Source of the DNA: Streptomyces sp. ACA25
Lineage (GTDB): Bacteria; Actinomycetota; Actinomycetes; Streptomycetales; Streptomycetaceae
Direction of reading: 5' to 3'
Assembly: GCF_028200735.1 (NCBI RefSeq)
Contig: NZ_JAQKPV010000004.1
Span: forward strand, 186,001 to 250,000
DNA: 64,000 nucleotides
Shown: piece by piece, positions 1 through 8,580 of the stretch
Position numbering within the stretch: position 1 is the stretch's first letter
Layout of the letters: every line of letters begins with the position of its first letter
Program-made: the position numbers and the translations under genes
Notes under the pieces: generated by a model
What the model saw: only the letters and a program-made list of their open reading frames with translations
Told to the model about the DNA's origin: nothing
Databases searched by the model: none

Positions 1-676
1 CGGCCATCGTCTCACCGGTGCCTGCCGAGATGAGCAGCCCTTCCGGGCTTCGGCCGGCCGCTTCGGCCGGCCCCAGCACGTCCGGCAGCCGGGCGTCGTG
101 CCCCAGGGCCAGCTCGACCAGATCGGGACGCCAGGCCCCGGTGGCGGCCGACCAGTAGCCGGTGCCCGAGGCGCCGCCGCGGTCCGTGGTGCGCCGCTTC
201 GGCCGGCCGAGGAGCTGCCAGACCAGCCAGTCGTGCGGCTGCAGCACCGAGCGGGTGCGCCGGGCGGCCTCCGGGTCCTCGCGGGCCATCCAGCGCAGCT
301 GCGTCACCGGGTGCGCCGCCTGCGGCACCAGGCCGACGGCCTCCGCCCAGGCGTCCCGGCCGCCGAGCGCGTCGATCAGACTGACCGCGGCGGCCTGCCC
401 CTGGAGGTCCCCGGCGGTGAGTGCGGGCCGGGCCGGCCGGCCGTCGGGGTCCAGCGGCACCACACCGTGCTGGTGGGCGGCGACCCCGATCGCGGCGACG
501 TCCTCGAGCAGGCCGCCGTCCGCGGCCTCGCCCAGCGAGTGCAGCCAGGTCTCCGGGGCGCCCTCGGCCTCCGGATGGTCCGCGTGTCCGTGCCGCAGCA
601 CCTCTCCGGTGTCGGCGTCACAGACGACGATGCGGGTGTGAACGGACGAGTTGTCCAGGCCGGCGACGATCCCCAT
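1..676 (-). CDS. xylB: Xylulokinase (N-terminal part; runs off the left edge)
   Basis: FGGY-family sugar kinase that phosphorylates D-xylulose to xylulose 5-phosphate in the cytoplasm. The visible 225 residues start GIVAGLDNSSVHTRIVVCDA, the phosphate-binding beta-hairpin of this fold, and continue with the GVAAHQHGVVPLD segment typical of xylulokinases. The gene reads leftward and its C-terminal half lies outside the window. The ATG at 676 was chosen because the conserved N-terminal motif follows directly. The substrate is inferred from the similarity to XylB; another FGGY kinase cannot be excluded from half a protein. Confidence 0.85.
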   Translation of the reverse strand, partial: MGIVAGLDNSSVHTRIVVCDADTGEVLRHGHADHPEAEGAPETWLHSLGEAADGGLLEDVAAIGVAAHQHGVVPLDPDGRPARPALTAGDLQGQAAAVSLIDALGGRDAWAEAVGLVPQAAHPVTQLRWMAREDPEAARRTRSVLQPHDWLVWQLLGRPKRRTTDRGGASGTGYWSAATGAWRPDLVELALGHDARLPDVLGPAEAAGRSPEGLLISAGTGETMA

Positions 677-741
677 GCCCCGATGATGCCTCATCCGGCC
701 GACAGCTCCCGACCGTCCCGGCCCCCTGCGGCCGGGACGGG

Positions 742-1932
742 TCAGCGCGGGCGCCCGGCCCGCTCGGAGCCGTGACTCGGCATCGTGCCGCCTCTGCCGC
801 GCCGTTCGAGCAGGGCGAGCCCGGCCGGCTCCGCGTAGCGGGCGGCGAAGGTGCCGAGAATCACCATGAGAAGGACATACGCGGTGGCCATCGGGGCGAG
901 CTGCGGCTCCACCCCGGCGGCCAGCCCGGCGATGACGATGGAGAACTCCCCGCGGGCCACCAGCGCCCCGCCGGCCCGCAGCCTGCCGCGCGTCGCGATG
1001 CCCGCCCGGCGGGCCGCGTACCAGCCGGTGCCGATCTTGGTGAAGGTGGTGACGACCGCCAGCAGCAGCGCGGGCACCAGCACCGCCGGGACGGCGCCCG
1101 GGTCCGTGGAGAGGCCGAAGAACACGAAGAACACGGCGGCGAACAGGTCCCGCAGCGGGGTGATCAGCCGGCGGGCGTGGTGCGCCACCTCGCCGGAGAG
1201 CGCGATGCCGACCAGGAAGGCACCGACGGCCGCCGACACCTGGACGCGCTCGGCGAGCCCGGCCACCAGCAACGTCAGGCCCAGCACCACCAGCAGCAGC
1301 ATCTCGGGGTTGTCCGAGGAGACGGCCCGGCTGATGAACCGGCCGTGCCGCAGCGCCAGGTAGAGCACGAAACCGGCGCTGGCGAGAGCGATGAGCAGCG
1401 TGATGCTCGTCCCGGCGAGGCTGAGGCCGGCCAGAACCGCCGTCAGCAGCGGCAGGTACACCGCCATGGCCAGGTCCTCGATGACGAGGAGGCTCAGCAC
1501 GGGGGGCGTCTCGCGGTTGCCGAGCCGCTTGAGGTCGGTGAGGATCTTCGAGATCACGCCGGAGGACGAGATGTAGGTGACCCCGGCCAGTGCCAGGGCG
1601 GCCACCGGACCCCAGCCCAGCAGCAGCGCCGCCACCGCCCCCGGCGTCGCGTTCAGGGCGAAATCCACCAGACCCGACGGGTACTGCTTCTTCAGGTTGT
1701 CGACCAGCTCGGAGGCGCTGTACTCCAGGCCGAGCATCAGCAGCAGCAGGATGACGCCGATCTCGGCACCGACGTGGAAGAAGTCCTCGCTGGCGCTGAG
1801 CGGCAGCAGGCCGCCCACGCCGAACGCGAGCCCGCCCAGCAGGTAGAGCGGGATGGGGGAGAGGCCGAGCCGGCCGGCCAGCCGCCCGGCGAGACCGAGC
1901 CCGAGGATGACGGCGCCCAGCTCGATCAGCAT
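742..1932 (-). CDS. Cation:proton antiporter, CPA2 family (KhtU-like)
   Basis: Integral membrane K+/H+ or Na+/H+ exchanger of 396 residues, with about eleven hydrophobic segments. Family signatures include the GLEYS segment near residue 95, the VIEDLAMAVYLPLL stretch and the VGAFLVGIALSG motif. The start at 1932 has a GGAGG eight bases upstream; an in-frame GTG at 1947, two bases after the stop of the preceding gene, is an alternative. It follows a TrkA-C regulatory gene immediately, the arrangement of KhtTU, where the soluble subunit gates K+ efflux. The C-terminal tail is short and lacks a TrkA-N domain, as expected when the regulator is a separate protein. The transported ion is inferred. 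Confidence 0.88.
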   Translation of the reverse strand: MLIELGAVILGLGLAGRLAGRLGLSPIPLYLLGGLAFGVGGLLPLSASEDFFHVGAEIGVILLLLMLGLEYSASELVDNLKKQYPSGLVDFALNATPGAVAALLLGWGPVAALALAGVTYISSSGVISKILTDLKRLGNRETPPVLSLLVIEDLAMAVYLPLLTAVLAGLSLAGTSITLLIALASAGFVLYLALRHGRFISRAVSSDNPEMLLLVVLGLTLLVAGLAERVQVSAAVGAFLVGIALSGEVAHHARRLITPLRDLFAAVFFVFFGLSTDPGAVPAVLVPALLLAVVTTFTKIGTGWYAARRAGIATRGRLRAGGALVARGEFSIVIAGLAAGVEPQLAPMATAYVLLMVILGTFAARYAEPAGLALLERRGRGGTMPSHGSERAGRPR

Positions 1933-1949
1933 CACCGTGTCCTCCACGG

Positions 1950-2429
1950 TCAGGCCCCCGCGATCAGGTCGGCCACCTCGCCGGCACCCTCCCGGGTGCC
2001 GACGACGAGCAGGATGTCCCCGGCCTCCAGCCGGAAGTCCGGACCCGGCGAGGGGACCGCCCCCGTGCGCCGCAGCACCGCGACGATCGACGCCCCGGTG
2101 CGGGTGCGGGCCCGGGTGTCTCCGAGCGGACGGCTCCGGTACGGGGACTCCGGGCCGAGCGGGACGCGCTCGGTGACCAGGTCCAGGCCCAGCTCCCCGC
2201 TCGGCAGCCCGTTCGCGCCGTCCCCGGGCGCGATGAGCTCGCTGAGCCGGGCCGCCTCGTCGGAGTCCAGCTCCACCGTGGCCTGGCAGGCGTCGGGGTC
2301 CTCCGGCGAGTAGAAGCCGACGAACCGCCGGCCGTCCTCGTGCGCCACCACCGACAGGTGCCGCCCGCCGCGGGTCGCCAGGTCGTACTGGACGCCGACG
2401 CCCGGCAGCGGGGTCCTGTGTGTGCTCAT
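1950..2429 (-). CDS. Antiporter regulatory subunit with TrkA-C domain (KhtT-like)
   Basis: Cytoplasmic protein of 159 residues with a C-terminal TrkA-C (RCK_C) domain, seen as TGASIVAVLRRTGAVPSPGP followed by DFRLEAGDILLVVGTREG. The first 70 residues form a separate N-terminal domain found in KhtT-type regulators. In Bacillus, KhtT controls KhtU in response to pH, cations and c-di-AMP; by analogy this protein gates the antiporter encoded two bases downstream. The ATG at 2429 has a GGGAG ribosome site. Translational coupling with the antiporter gene is likely. Confidence 0.87.
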   Translation of the reverse strand: MSTHRTPLPGVGVQYDLATRGGRHLSVVAHEDGRRFVGFYSPEDPDACQATVELDSDEAARLSELIAPGDGANGLPSGELGLDLVTERVPLGPESPYRSRPLGDTRARTRTGASIVAVLRRTGAVPSPGPDFRLEAGDILLVVGTREGAGEVADLIAGA

Positions 2430-2669
2430 TCTGGTCTCCCGGAGCCGAACCGCTGTGGCACCCGGCCCTGCGCGGGGCGCTCCACAGGCGCGCTGCCGTC
2501 CATCGTAGGCCGCTGCGCCCGGCCGGCCGGGGCCGGGCCGTTCCCGCCGGGCGTGGACGCATGCGTATGCGCCTGAGCTCCCCGGCCATTCAGCGTCCGG
2601 GGATCCCCGGATTGACTGAGGCGATGAGACAGCATCCGCCCAGCGGATCGAAGAAATACGGGGGAGCCG

Positions 2670-3155
2670 ATGGAACCGGCCCGCACACTGGCACTGGTGG
2701 CAGCCACCCTCACCACGGGGCTGCTCGCCGGCCTCCTCTTCGCCTACGCGTGCTCGGTGATGCCCGGGCTGCGGCGCACCGGGGACCGCACGCTCGTCGA
2801 AGTGATGCAGCACATCAACAGGGCGATCATGAACGGCTGGTTCCTGGCCGTCCTCCTGGGATCAGCCCTGACCACCAGCCTGGCGGTGCTCCTGCAGTTG
2901 CCGGGGGACGCAAGCCCGGCGCTGCTGCCGGCCGTCGCGGCGCTCGTCCTGCTGCTGGCGGCGATCGGCGTCACCGGGGCCGTCAACGTGCCGCTCAACA
3001 ATGCCCTGGAGGCGGCGGGCCCGCCCGGCCGGATCACCGACCCCGCCGCCGTCCGGGCACAATTCGAGAGGCCGTGGGTGCGCGCGAACCTCGTCCGTAC
3101 CGTGCTGTGCACGGCGTCCCTCGGCTGCCTGGGCTGGGCCCTGGCGGTGCACTGA
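2670..3155 (+). CDS. DUF1772 (anthrone oxygenase-like) membrane protein
   Basis: Small membrane protein of 161 residues with four predicted helices: residues 7-30, 50-72, 80-100 and 138-158. The NRAIMNGWFLAVLLG and GAVNVPLNNAL segments are those conserved in DUF1772 proteins. The start at 2670 is preceded by GGGGGA. It stands alone between the antiporter pair and an AraC regulator that reads in the same direction 73 bases downstream, so the two may be co-transcribed. Members are often annotated as anthrone oxygenase family; no biochemical role can be deduced here. Confidence 0.8.
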   Translation: MEPARTLALVAATLTTGLLAGLLFAYACSVMPGLRRTGDRTLVEVMQHINRAIMNGWFLAVLLGSALTTSLAVLLQLPGDASPALLPAVAALVLLLAAIGVTGAVNVPLNNALEAAGPPGRITDPAAVRAQFERPWVRANLVRTVLCTASLGCLGWALAVH

Positions 3156-3228
3156 CACCCCCGCGGAGGGCCGGGGGGTACGCCATCACCGCTGCCGCGC
3201 GGGCGGGCCGGCCGAGCACAATGACCCC

Positions 3229-4266
3229 ATGGACACGCTGACCGGTCTGCTGGAAGGCCCCCAGGCGCGCGGGGCCTTCCTGCTCAGGCTGCTCCTGCGG
3301 ACCCCGTGGTCGCTGCGCATCGAGGACCGGTCACCGCTCGCACTGCTGACGGTGGTCCGGGGCGAGGCGTGGGTGAGGCCGGACGGCCGCGCCCCGGTCC
3401 GGCTGCTCCCGGGCGACATCGCGGTGATGCGCGGACCCGAGCCGTACACCGTCGCCGACTCCCCGGACCAGCCGGTCCGGGTGGTCGTCGGCCCGGACCA
3501 GCGCTGCAGCACGGCGGGCGGGGACGACATCACCGAGTCCTCCGCCCTGGGTGTCCGCACCTGGGGCGACGGCACCGCCGGCGCGCCCGGCGACACCCTC
3601 ATGATCAGCGGCGCCTACCAGGCGCACCGGGAGATCGGCCGGGGGCTGCTGCACAGTCTTCCCGCCCTGCTGGTGCAGTCGGTCGGGACCGGCGACCATC
3701 CTCTGGTGCGGCTGCTGGCGGAGGAGACCTGCCGGAACGAGCCGGGGCAGGAGCTGGTGCTGGACCGGCTGCTGGACCTGCTGCTGGTGAGCGTTCTGCG
3801 GTCCTGGCTCGCCGACCCCGGGTCCGGGGCCCCGGCCCGGTACCGGGCGCACAGCGATCCGGTGGTCGGCGGAGCGCTGCGGTTGCTGCACGAGGACCCG
3901 GCCCACGGGTGGACGGTGGCCGGCCTGGCCGCCGCGGTGGGCGTCTCCCGGGCCGGGCTGGCCCGGGCGTTCACCGAGCTGGTCGGCGAACCGCCGATGG
4001 CCTACCTGACCGGCCGGCGGCTCGCGCTGGCCGCCGACCTGCTGCGGGAGCCGGACCTCACGATCGCCGCGGTGGCCCGGCAGGTCGGCTACGGCAGTGC
4101 CTTCGCGCTGAGTGCGGCGTTCAAGCGGGTCCGGGGGGTGAGCCCGCGGGAGTACCGCGAGAACCCCGGCGGAGCTCCCCTGCTGCCCGGCGCCCCGCCG
4201 CACACCGTCGTCCTGCCCGCCGCCCGCCACCCCCTGGGCGGAGCGGCTCCGGCCGCCGGGTGCTGA
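3229..4266 (+). CDS. AraC-family transcriptional regulator with cupin domain
   Basis: Transcription factor of 345 residues. The first 170 residues form a cupin-6 sensor domain (LLTVVRGEAWVRPDG, then RLLPGDIAVMRGPEPY). Two helix-turn-helix motifs follow: HGWTVAGLAAAVGVSRAGLA near residue 225 and LTIAAVARQVGYGSAFALSA near residue 275, ending in the family signature FKRVRGVSPREYR. The ATG at 3229 was preferred to an out-of-frame ATG at 3221. Such cupin-AraC proteins usually control a neighbouring oxidoreductase or membrane gene; the DUF1772 gene just upstream is the nearest candidate. The ligand is unknown. Confidence 0.88.
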   Translation: MDTLTGLLEGPQARGAFLLRLLLRTPWSLRIEDRSPLALLTVVRGEAWVRPDGRAPVRLLPGDIAVMRGPEPYTVADSPDQPVRVVVGPDQRCSTAGGDDITESSALGVRTWGDGTAGAPGDTLMISGAYQAHREIGRGLLHSLPALLVQSVGTGDHPLVRLLAEETCRNEPGQELVLDRLLDLLLVSVLRSWLADPGSGAPARYRAHSDPVVGGALRLLHEDPAHGWTVAGLAAAVGVSRAGLARAFTELVGEPPMAYLTGRRLALAADLLREPDLTIAAVARQVGYGSAFALSAAFKRVRGVSPREYRENPGGAPLLPGAPPHTVVLPAARHPLGGAAPAAGC

Positions 4267-4293
4267 GCCGACGGTGGCGAGAGGGCGTAGTGC

Positions 4294-4310
4294 ATACCCC
4301 TGGCGGGTAT
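4294..4310 (+). promoter_or_regulatory. CsoR-type copper operator overlapping a promoter
   Basis: Perfect inverted repeat ATACCC-CTGGC-GGGTAT. The same arms and 5-base centre recur upstream of the copZ-like gene (7329-7347) and of the secreted protein gene (8506-8522). The -10 hexamer TATGTT (4308-4313) overlaps the right arm and puts the predicted transcript start at about 4320, next to the ATG at 4322, so the small gene downstream is probably leaderless. CsoR operators in Streptomyces have this form. Assignment to CsoR is inference; no csoR gene lies in the window. Confidence 0.65.
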
Positions 4311-4321
4311 GTTGTTTCCCC

Positions 4322-4486
4322 ATGTTGTCACTCGTCAAGGAACTCAAGTCCGCCCGGCCTGAACGGATGTGCGCCCCGGTCTGCCGGCTGAACGTCGGCC
4401 CTGCCGAGGTGGTCCTGCTGCGCAAAGTCCTGGGTGTCTGCCTGCGGCTGCGCGTCGAGCTCTCCGGGCAGTGCCGGGGCCGATGA
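4322..4486 (+). CDS. Small cysteine-containing protein under a copper-type operator
   Basis: Reading frame of 54 residues with four cysteines, two as RMCAPVCRLN (CxxxC) and two near the C-terminus (GVCLRL, SGQCRG), and a basic, partly amphipathic C-terminal half. I do not recognise a family. It forms a complete transcription unit: a CsoR-like operator over a -10 box just upstream, the start codon at the predicted transcript start, and a perfect 12-bp terminator hairpin four bases after the stop. It reads away from the convergent copA gene. A metal-binding or copper-induced small protein is the inference. No clear Shine-Dalgarno site is present, which fits a leaderless message. Confidence 0.5.
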   Translation: MLSLVKELKSARPERMCAPVCRLNVGPAEVVLLRKVLGVCLRLRVELSGQCRGR

Positions 4487-4489
4487 GTG

Positions 4490-4522
4490 AAGGGGCGGGT
4501 CGCCACGGGTGACCCGCCCCTT
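4490..4522 (+). terminator. Intrinsic terminator after the small Cys protein gene
   Basis: Perfect 12-bp stem, AAGGGGCGGGTC (4490-4501) pairing with GACCCGCCCCTT (4511-4522), with a 9-base loop. It begins four bases after the stop codon at 4486. Confidence 0.8.
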
Positions 4523-4594
4523 CCGTGTCCGGGTGACCTCGTACGGCGCTCGGGCCCGGACCAGGCGGGCGATGGCCAGCGACGCCTCGCTCAC

Positions 4595-4630
4595 CGTGGG
4601 TGTCCGTGGGTGTCGGTGGGTGTCCGTGGG
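4595..4630. repeat. Short tandem repeat, unit TGTCCGTGGG
   Basis: About 3.6 copies of a 10-bp unit (third copy TGTCGGTGGG) in the spacer between two convergent terminators. No function is evident. Confidence 0.75.
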
Positions 4631-4661
4631 GCCGGTGAGGTGACCGCCCCTGATGTGGCTC

Positions 4662-4687
4662 GGGCGGGCCCGCTGCCGGGCCCGCCC
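4662..4687 (-). terminator. Terminator of the copZ-copA operon
   Basis: Perfect 10-bp stem GGGCGGGCCC/GGGCCCGCCC with loop GCTGCC, 26 bases downstream of the copA stop codon in the leftward direction. Confidence 0.75.
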
Positions 4688-4712
4688 TTCGTTGCGCACG
4701 GGGTGCTGCCGT

Positions 4713-6974
4713 TCAGTCGGCGGCCTTGAAGCTGCGCAGCCGGAGGCTGTTGGCGACGACGGAGACGGAGGAGAAGGCCATGGCCGCTCCGGCGAGCATC
4801 GGGTTGAGCAGGCCCATGGCGGCCAGCGGCACAGCGGCGGTGTTGTAGCCGAAGGCCCAGAACAGGTTGGTCTTGATGGTGAAGAGCGTCTTGCGGGAGA
4901 GGCGGATGGCGTCGGCGGCCGCCCGCAGGTCGCCCCGGACGAGGGTCAGGTCGCCGGCCTCGATGGCGGCGTCGGTGCCGGTGCCCATGGCCAGGCCGAG
5001 GTCGGCGGTGGCCAGCGCGGCGGCGTCGTTGACACCGTCGCCGACCATGGCGACCGTCTTGCCCTCGGCCTGCAGCCGGGCGACGACGTCCACCTTGTCC
5101 TCGGGCATGACCTCGGCGATGACCTCGTCGATGCCGACCTCGGCCGCCACCGCCTCCGCCACGGCGCGGTTGTCGCCGGTGAGGAGGATGGGGGTCAGGC
5201 CCAGGGCGCGCAGCCGGCGGATGGCCTCGGCGCTGGTCGGCTTGATGGCGTCGGCGACCTCCAGCACGGCACGGGCCTGCCCGTCCCAGGCCACGGCGAT
5301 GGCGGTGCGGCCCTTTGCCTCGGCCTCGGCCTTGGCGCGGGCCAGGTCGACGGGAAGCTCGATCGCCCAGTCCCGCAGCAGGCTGTCGCGGCCCACCAGG
5401 ACGGCGTGGCCCTCGACGACGCCCTGCACGCCGAGCCCGGGGAGGTTGCTGAAGTCCTCCGGGGTGGGCAGCTCGCCGGTCTTCTCGGTGGCCCCCGCGG
5501 CGATTGCCCGGGCGATGGGGTGCTCGGAGGAGTGCTCCAGGGCTCCGGCCAGGCGCAGGACCTCGTTCTCCTCGTTGCCCTCGGCGGTGTGCACGGCCAG
5601 CAGGGTCATCTGGCCGGTGGTGACGGTGCCGGTCTTGTCCAGGACGATGGTGTCGGCCCGGCGGGTGTTCTCCAGTACCTCGGGACCCTTGATGAGGATG
5701 CCGAGCTGTGCGCCGCGGCCGGTGCCGACCAGCAGGGCGGTCGGGGTGGCCAGGCCCAGGGCGCAGGGGCACGCGATGATCAGGACGGCCACCGCCGCGG
5801 TGAACGCCGCGGACAGGCCGGCCCCGTTGCCCAGCCAGAAGCCCAGTGAGGCGAAGGCGATGACGATCACGGTGGGGACGAAGACCCCGGAGACCCGGTC
5901 GGCGAGCCGCTGGACGGCTGCCTTGCCGTTCTGGGCGTCCTCCACGAGCTTGGCCATGCGGGCCAGCTGGGTGTCGGAGCCGATGCGGGTGGCTTCCACG
6001 ACGAGCCGGCCGCCGGCGTTGAGCGTCGCCCCGGTCACCGAGTCACCAACCGTGACCTCCACGGGGACGGATTCACCGGTGAGCATGGAGGCGTCGATGG
6101 CGGAGCTGCCCTCGACCACGACGCCGTCGGTGGCGATCTTCTCGCCGGGCCGGACCAGGAAGCGGTCGCCGACGGCGAGGTCCTCGGTGCGGATGAGTTC
6201 CTCGCGGCCGTTCCGCAGGACGGTGACCTCTTTGGCCCCCAGCTCCATGAGTGCGCGCAGCGCCGCTCCGGCCTTCCGCTTGGAACGGGCCTCGAAGTAC
6301 CGGCCCAGCAGGAGGAACGAGATGACGCCGGCGGCGACCTCGAGGTAGATGTTGGCCATGCCGTCGGAACGGGCGACGGTGAGCTCGAAGGGGTGGGTCA
6401 TGCCGGGGACGCCGGCATCACCGAAGAACAGCGCCCATGCCGACCACAGCAGGGCGGCGGAGGTGCCCACCGAGATCAGGGTGTCCATGGTGGCCGTGCC
6501 GTGCTTGGCGTTGGCCCAGGCGGCCTTGTGGAACTGCCAGCCGCCCCAGACGACGACCGGCGCGGCCAGCGTCAGGGACAGCCACTGCCAGTACTCGAAC
6601 TGCCAGGACGGGACCATGGCCAGCACGATGACCGGCACGGCCAGGGCGATGGACACCAGCAGCCGGTGGCGCAGCGGCTGGAGCTCGTCCGCCTCGGCCG
6701 CCGTCGTTCCGGCGTCGGTGTCGCCGTGTTCGGAGGGCGGGGCCGGGGGGACAGCGGTGTAGCCGGTGGCCTCCACGGTGGCGATCAGCTTCTCCACGTC
6801 GACGGCGACGTCGTCCGGGTAGCTGATCCGGGCTTTCTCGGTGGCGTAGTTGACCGTAGCCTCCACCCCGTCCAGGCGGTTCAGCTTCTTCTCGATCCGG
6901 ACCGCGCACGAAGCACAGGTCATGCCCCCGATGGCGAGTTCCACCTCGGTGGTACCTGGCGTACTGACAGTCAT
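4713..6974 (-). CDS. copA: Copper-exporting P1B-type ATPase
   Basis: Heavy-metal P-type ATPase of 753 residues that pumps Cu+ out of the cytoplasm. An N-terminal metal-binding domain carries GMTCASC (Cys20 and Cys23). Eight membrane helices are predicted. Conserved motifs appear in order: TGES near residue 298, the transmembrane metal site [13 protein letters not shown] near 400, the phosphorylated aspartate in DKTGT near 445, the HP motif [10 protein letters not shown], and GDGVNDA near 642. CPC plus this layout is diagnostic of Cu+ transport (P1B-1). The ATG at 6974 has GAGGAG five bases upstream; a GTG at 6977 is less well placed. It lies 58 bases after the copZ-like gene and is presumably under the same copper operator. 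Confidence 0.95.
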   Translation of the reverse strand: MTVSTPGTTEVELAIGGMTCASCAVRIEKKLNRLDGVEATVNYATEKARISYPDDVAVDVEKLIATVEATGYTAVPPAPPSEHGDTDAGTTAAEADELQPLRHRLLVSIALAVPVIVLAMVPSWQFEYWQWLSLTLAAPVVVWGGWQFHKAAWANAKHGTATMDTLISVGTSAALLWSAWALFFGDAGVPGMTHPFELTVARSDGMANIYLEVAAGVISFLLLGRYFEARSKRKAGAALRALMELGAKEVTVLRNGREELIRTEDLAVGDRFLVRPGEKIATDGVVVEGSSAIDASMLTGESVPVEVTVGDSVTGATLNAGGRLVVEATRIGSDTQLARMAKLVEDAQNGKAAVQRLADRVSGVFVPTVIVIAFASLGFWLGNGAGLSAAFTAAVAVLIIACPCALGLATPTALLVGTGRGAQLGILIKGPEVLENTRRADTIVLDKTGTVTTGQMTLLAVHTAEGNEENEVLRLAGALEHSSEHPIARAIAAGATEKTGELPTPEDFSNLPGLGVQGVVEGHAVLVGRDSLLRDWAIELPVDLARAKAEAEAKGRTAIAVAWDGQARAVLEVADAIKPTSAEAIRRLRALGLTPILLTGDNRAVAEAVAAEVGIDEVIAEVMPEDKVDVVARLQAEGKTVAMVGDGVNDAAALATADLGLAMGTGTDAAIEAGDLTLVRGDLRAAADAIRLSRKTLFTIKTNLFWAFGYNTAAVPLAAMGLLNPMLAGAAMAFSSVSVVANSLRLRSFKAAD

Positions 6975-7032
6975 CACTGCTCCTCGGATCAGTGGGCGGG
7001 GTGAAGGTGCTCGGCCCGTCGGACCGGGCGGG

Positions 7033-7296
7033 TCAGGCGGTGACGCGACCGTTGAACTCGTAGCCGGCGTCGTCGATGGTGCGGGCGATCCGCGTGTCGT
7101 CGGGCTCGCCCTCCGTGGTGAGGGTGAGGTGGCCGGTGGTCAGGTCGACGTGCACGTCGCGGACGTTGTCCAGCTCGTTCAGCGCCTTGGTGACGACGCC
7201 GCGGCAGTGACCGCTGTTCACGCCGGTGACCTGGTACACGGTCTTGCTCTCGTTGGTCGAGCAGCTTCCGTCGGTGGTGCAGCAGGACGAAGACAT
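7033..7296 (-). CDS. CopZ-like heavy-metal-associated protein with altered metal site
   Basis: HMA-fold protein of 87 residues, first gene of the operon with copA. The fold is clear ([19 protein letters not shown], then [12 protein letters not shown] and IDDAGYEF), but the usual M-x-C-x-x-C site reads V-N-S-G-H-C, so the first cysteine is a serine and the methionine a valine. The N-terminal tail is cysteine-rich ([12 protein letters not shown], three Cys), which could supply other ligands. GGAAGG precedes the ATG at 7296. A role in handing Cu+ to CopA is inferred from family and context; the altered site could mean weaker binding or a regulatory role. Confidence 0.85.
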   Translation of the reverse strand: MSSSCCTTDGSCSTNESKTVYQVTGVNSGHCRGVVTKALNELDNVRDVHVDLTTGHLTLTTEGEPDDTRIARTIDDAGYEFNGRVTA

Positions 7297-7328
7297 CTGG
7301 GTTCCTTCCCGGAGTGACCTATGAACAG

Positions 7329-7347
7329 GATACCCCCCACGGGTATC
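7329..7347 (-). promoter_or_regulatory. CsoR-type operator upstream of copZ-copA
   Basis: Inverted repeat GATACCC-CCCAC-GGGTATC with 7-bp arms, 33 bases upstream of the copZ-like start. A second, weaker candidate (ATAC at 7361-7364, GTAT at 7374-7377, C-rich centre) lies next to it. Both sit where the promoter of the leftward operon must be. Copper-responsive derepression by CsoR is the inference. Confidence 0.7.
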
Positions 7348-7420
7348 TATTGAGTTATGTATACCCCCTCCCCGTATCCAGTGCAAGGGGGGTGGCCGGC
7401 CGGCTCGCCCCGTCGGGGGG

Positions 7421-8383
7421 TCAGTGCGAGTGGCCGTCGTCCTCGTGGGCGTCCGAGGCGTCGGAGGCGGTCAGGTCCGCGGTCGCCGCGCCCTCGGCCT
7501 CGACGGTGAACTCGGCGGTGCGGACCTCACCCTCGTGCTGGAAGTCCAGGTAGAGGCGGTACGTCCCCGCGCTCGGCGCCTCGGTGTGGAAGCCGATGCC
7601 CGGCCCGGGCTCCGTGCCGCCGTCGCCGGGGGTGCCCTCGGGGTGCACATGCACGTACGCCAGGTCGCCCTGGCGCAGGGTCACCAGATGCCCGTAGGCG
7701 TCGAGGTAGGGCTCCAGGTCGGTGACCGGCTCACCGTCCTTGCTCACCGACAGCGTCAGAAGGGACGGCGCTCCGGCCCGCAGGTCACCGTCCAGCGTCA
7801 CCGTGTAGCCGTCGACCGTCGCGGTGCGGTCCGGCGCGGCCAGGGGGGTGGGCCGGTAGTCGCCGGAAGCGGAGACGTCCGCGCCCAGCGTCAGGGGCCC
7901 GCCCTGGTCTCCCTCGGGGATGAAGTCGGCGAAGACCCGGTAGTCGCCGGCCTCCTCGAAGGTCAGCGGCACGCTCCAGGTGCCGTCGTCCCCCAGGGTC
8001 GGGTGCACGTGCTGGTAGCCGGACAGGTCACGGCGGACGACGATGAGGTGCAGGTCCTCCTCGTGCGAGGCCGTGTACGCGGTGACCGGTGCGCCGTCCG
8101 GGCCGGTGATCCGGAACTCGAAGGCGGTCTCCTCGCCCGACGGCAGCGGCCCGGCCGGCGGGACCAGCGTGTAGCCGCGCTCGGAGACCTGCAGGCCGCC
8201 GGGTGCCGCCCCGGAGGCCGCGGTCGCCGGGCCCGGGGCGGCCGGCCCGGACCCGGAGTGGTCACCGTGCCCCGGTGCCGGATCGGTATGAACCGGGTCG
8301 ACCGTGTTGCCGGCCGCGAAGGCCGCCGCGAACGCCAGGGCGACTCCTGCCCCGAACGTGCCGAGCTTGAACATGGCATTCAT
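7421..8383 (-). CDS. Secreted or membrane-anchored His-rich protein under a copper-type operator
   Basis: Protein of 320 residues with an N-terminal hydrophobic signal or anchor segment (residues 5-24). A His/Ala/Pro-rich linker follows, then two beta-rich halves, each with an HxH pair (YQHVHP near residue 150 and YVHVHPEG near 255). The tail is acidic and His-rich (HEDDGHSH). GGAGGAG precedes the ATG at 8383. No lipobox is seen. It reads in the same direction as copZ-copA but has its own operator at 8506-8522. I do not assign a named family; periplasmic-side copper binding is inferred from His content, operator and neighbours. Confidence 0.75.
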   Translation of the reverse strand: MNAMFKLGTFGAGVALAFAAAFAAGNTVDPVHTDPAPGHGDHSGSGPAAPGPATAASGAAPGGLQVSERGYTLVPPAGPLPSGEETAFEFRITGPDGAPVTAYTASHEEDLHLIVVRRDLSGYQHVHPTLGDDGTWSVPLTFEEAGDYRVFADFIPEGDQGGPLTLGADVSASGDYRPTPLAAPDRTATVDGYTVTLDGDLRAGAPSLLTLSVSKDGEPVTDLEPYLDAYGHLVTLRQGDLAYVHVHPEGTPGDGGTEPGPGIGFHTEAPSAGTYRLYLDFQHEGEVRTAEFTVEAEGAATADLTASDASDAHEDDGHSH

Positions 8384-8505
8384 TGCTGTTCTCCTCCTGG
8401 TCACCCCGCCCCGGCGGGCGGGTGTCCGGGGCCGGGGGCACGTTCCGGGGTGCCCGGACGCCGTGGCGCGGTCATGACGGCGCGAAGCCTGGCCATACTC
8501 GCAGC

Positions 8506-8522
8506 ATACCCCCTGGGGGTAC
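8506..8522 (-). promoter_or_regulatory. CsoR-type operator upstream of the His-rich protein gene
   Basis: The core TACCCCCTGGGGGTA (8507-8521) is a near-perfect palindrome with the same ATACCC-N5-GGGTA architecture as the sites at 4294 and 7329. It lies 122 bases upstream of the start at 8383, between that gene and the divergent monooxygenase gene. Confidence 0.7.
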
Positions 8523-8580
8523 CGTGTCAAGTGAGAACGGCCCTCGTTGGTGACGGCACCCACCAATGAAATGTTATCGT

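Noticed and set aside
421..2313. Long rightward open frame of 630 codons
   Set aside because: It is the antisense shadow of the antiporter and TrkA-C genes; composition is His/Gln/Arg-rich and there is no ribosome site or family pattern.
7361..7377. Fourth copper operator ATAC-N9-GTAT before copZ
   Set aside because: The arms are only four bases and the centre is a C-run; kept as a weak candidate only.
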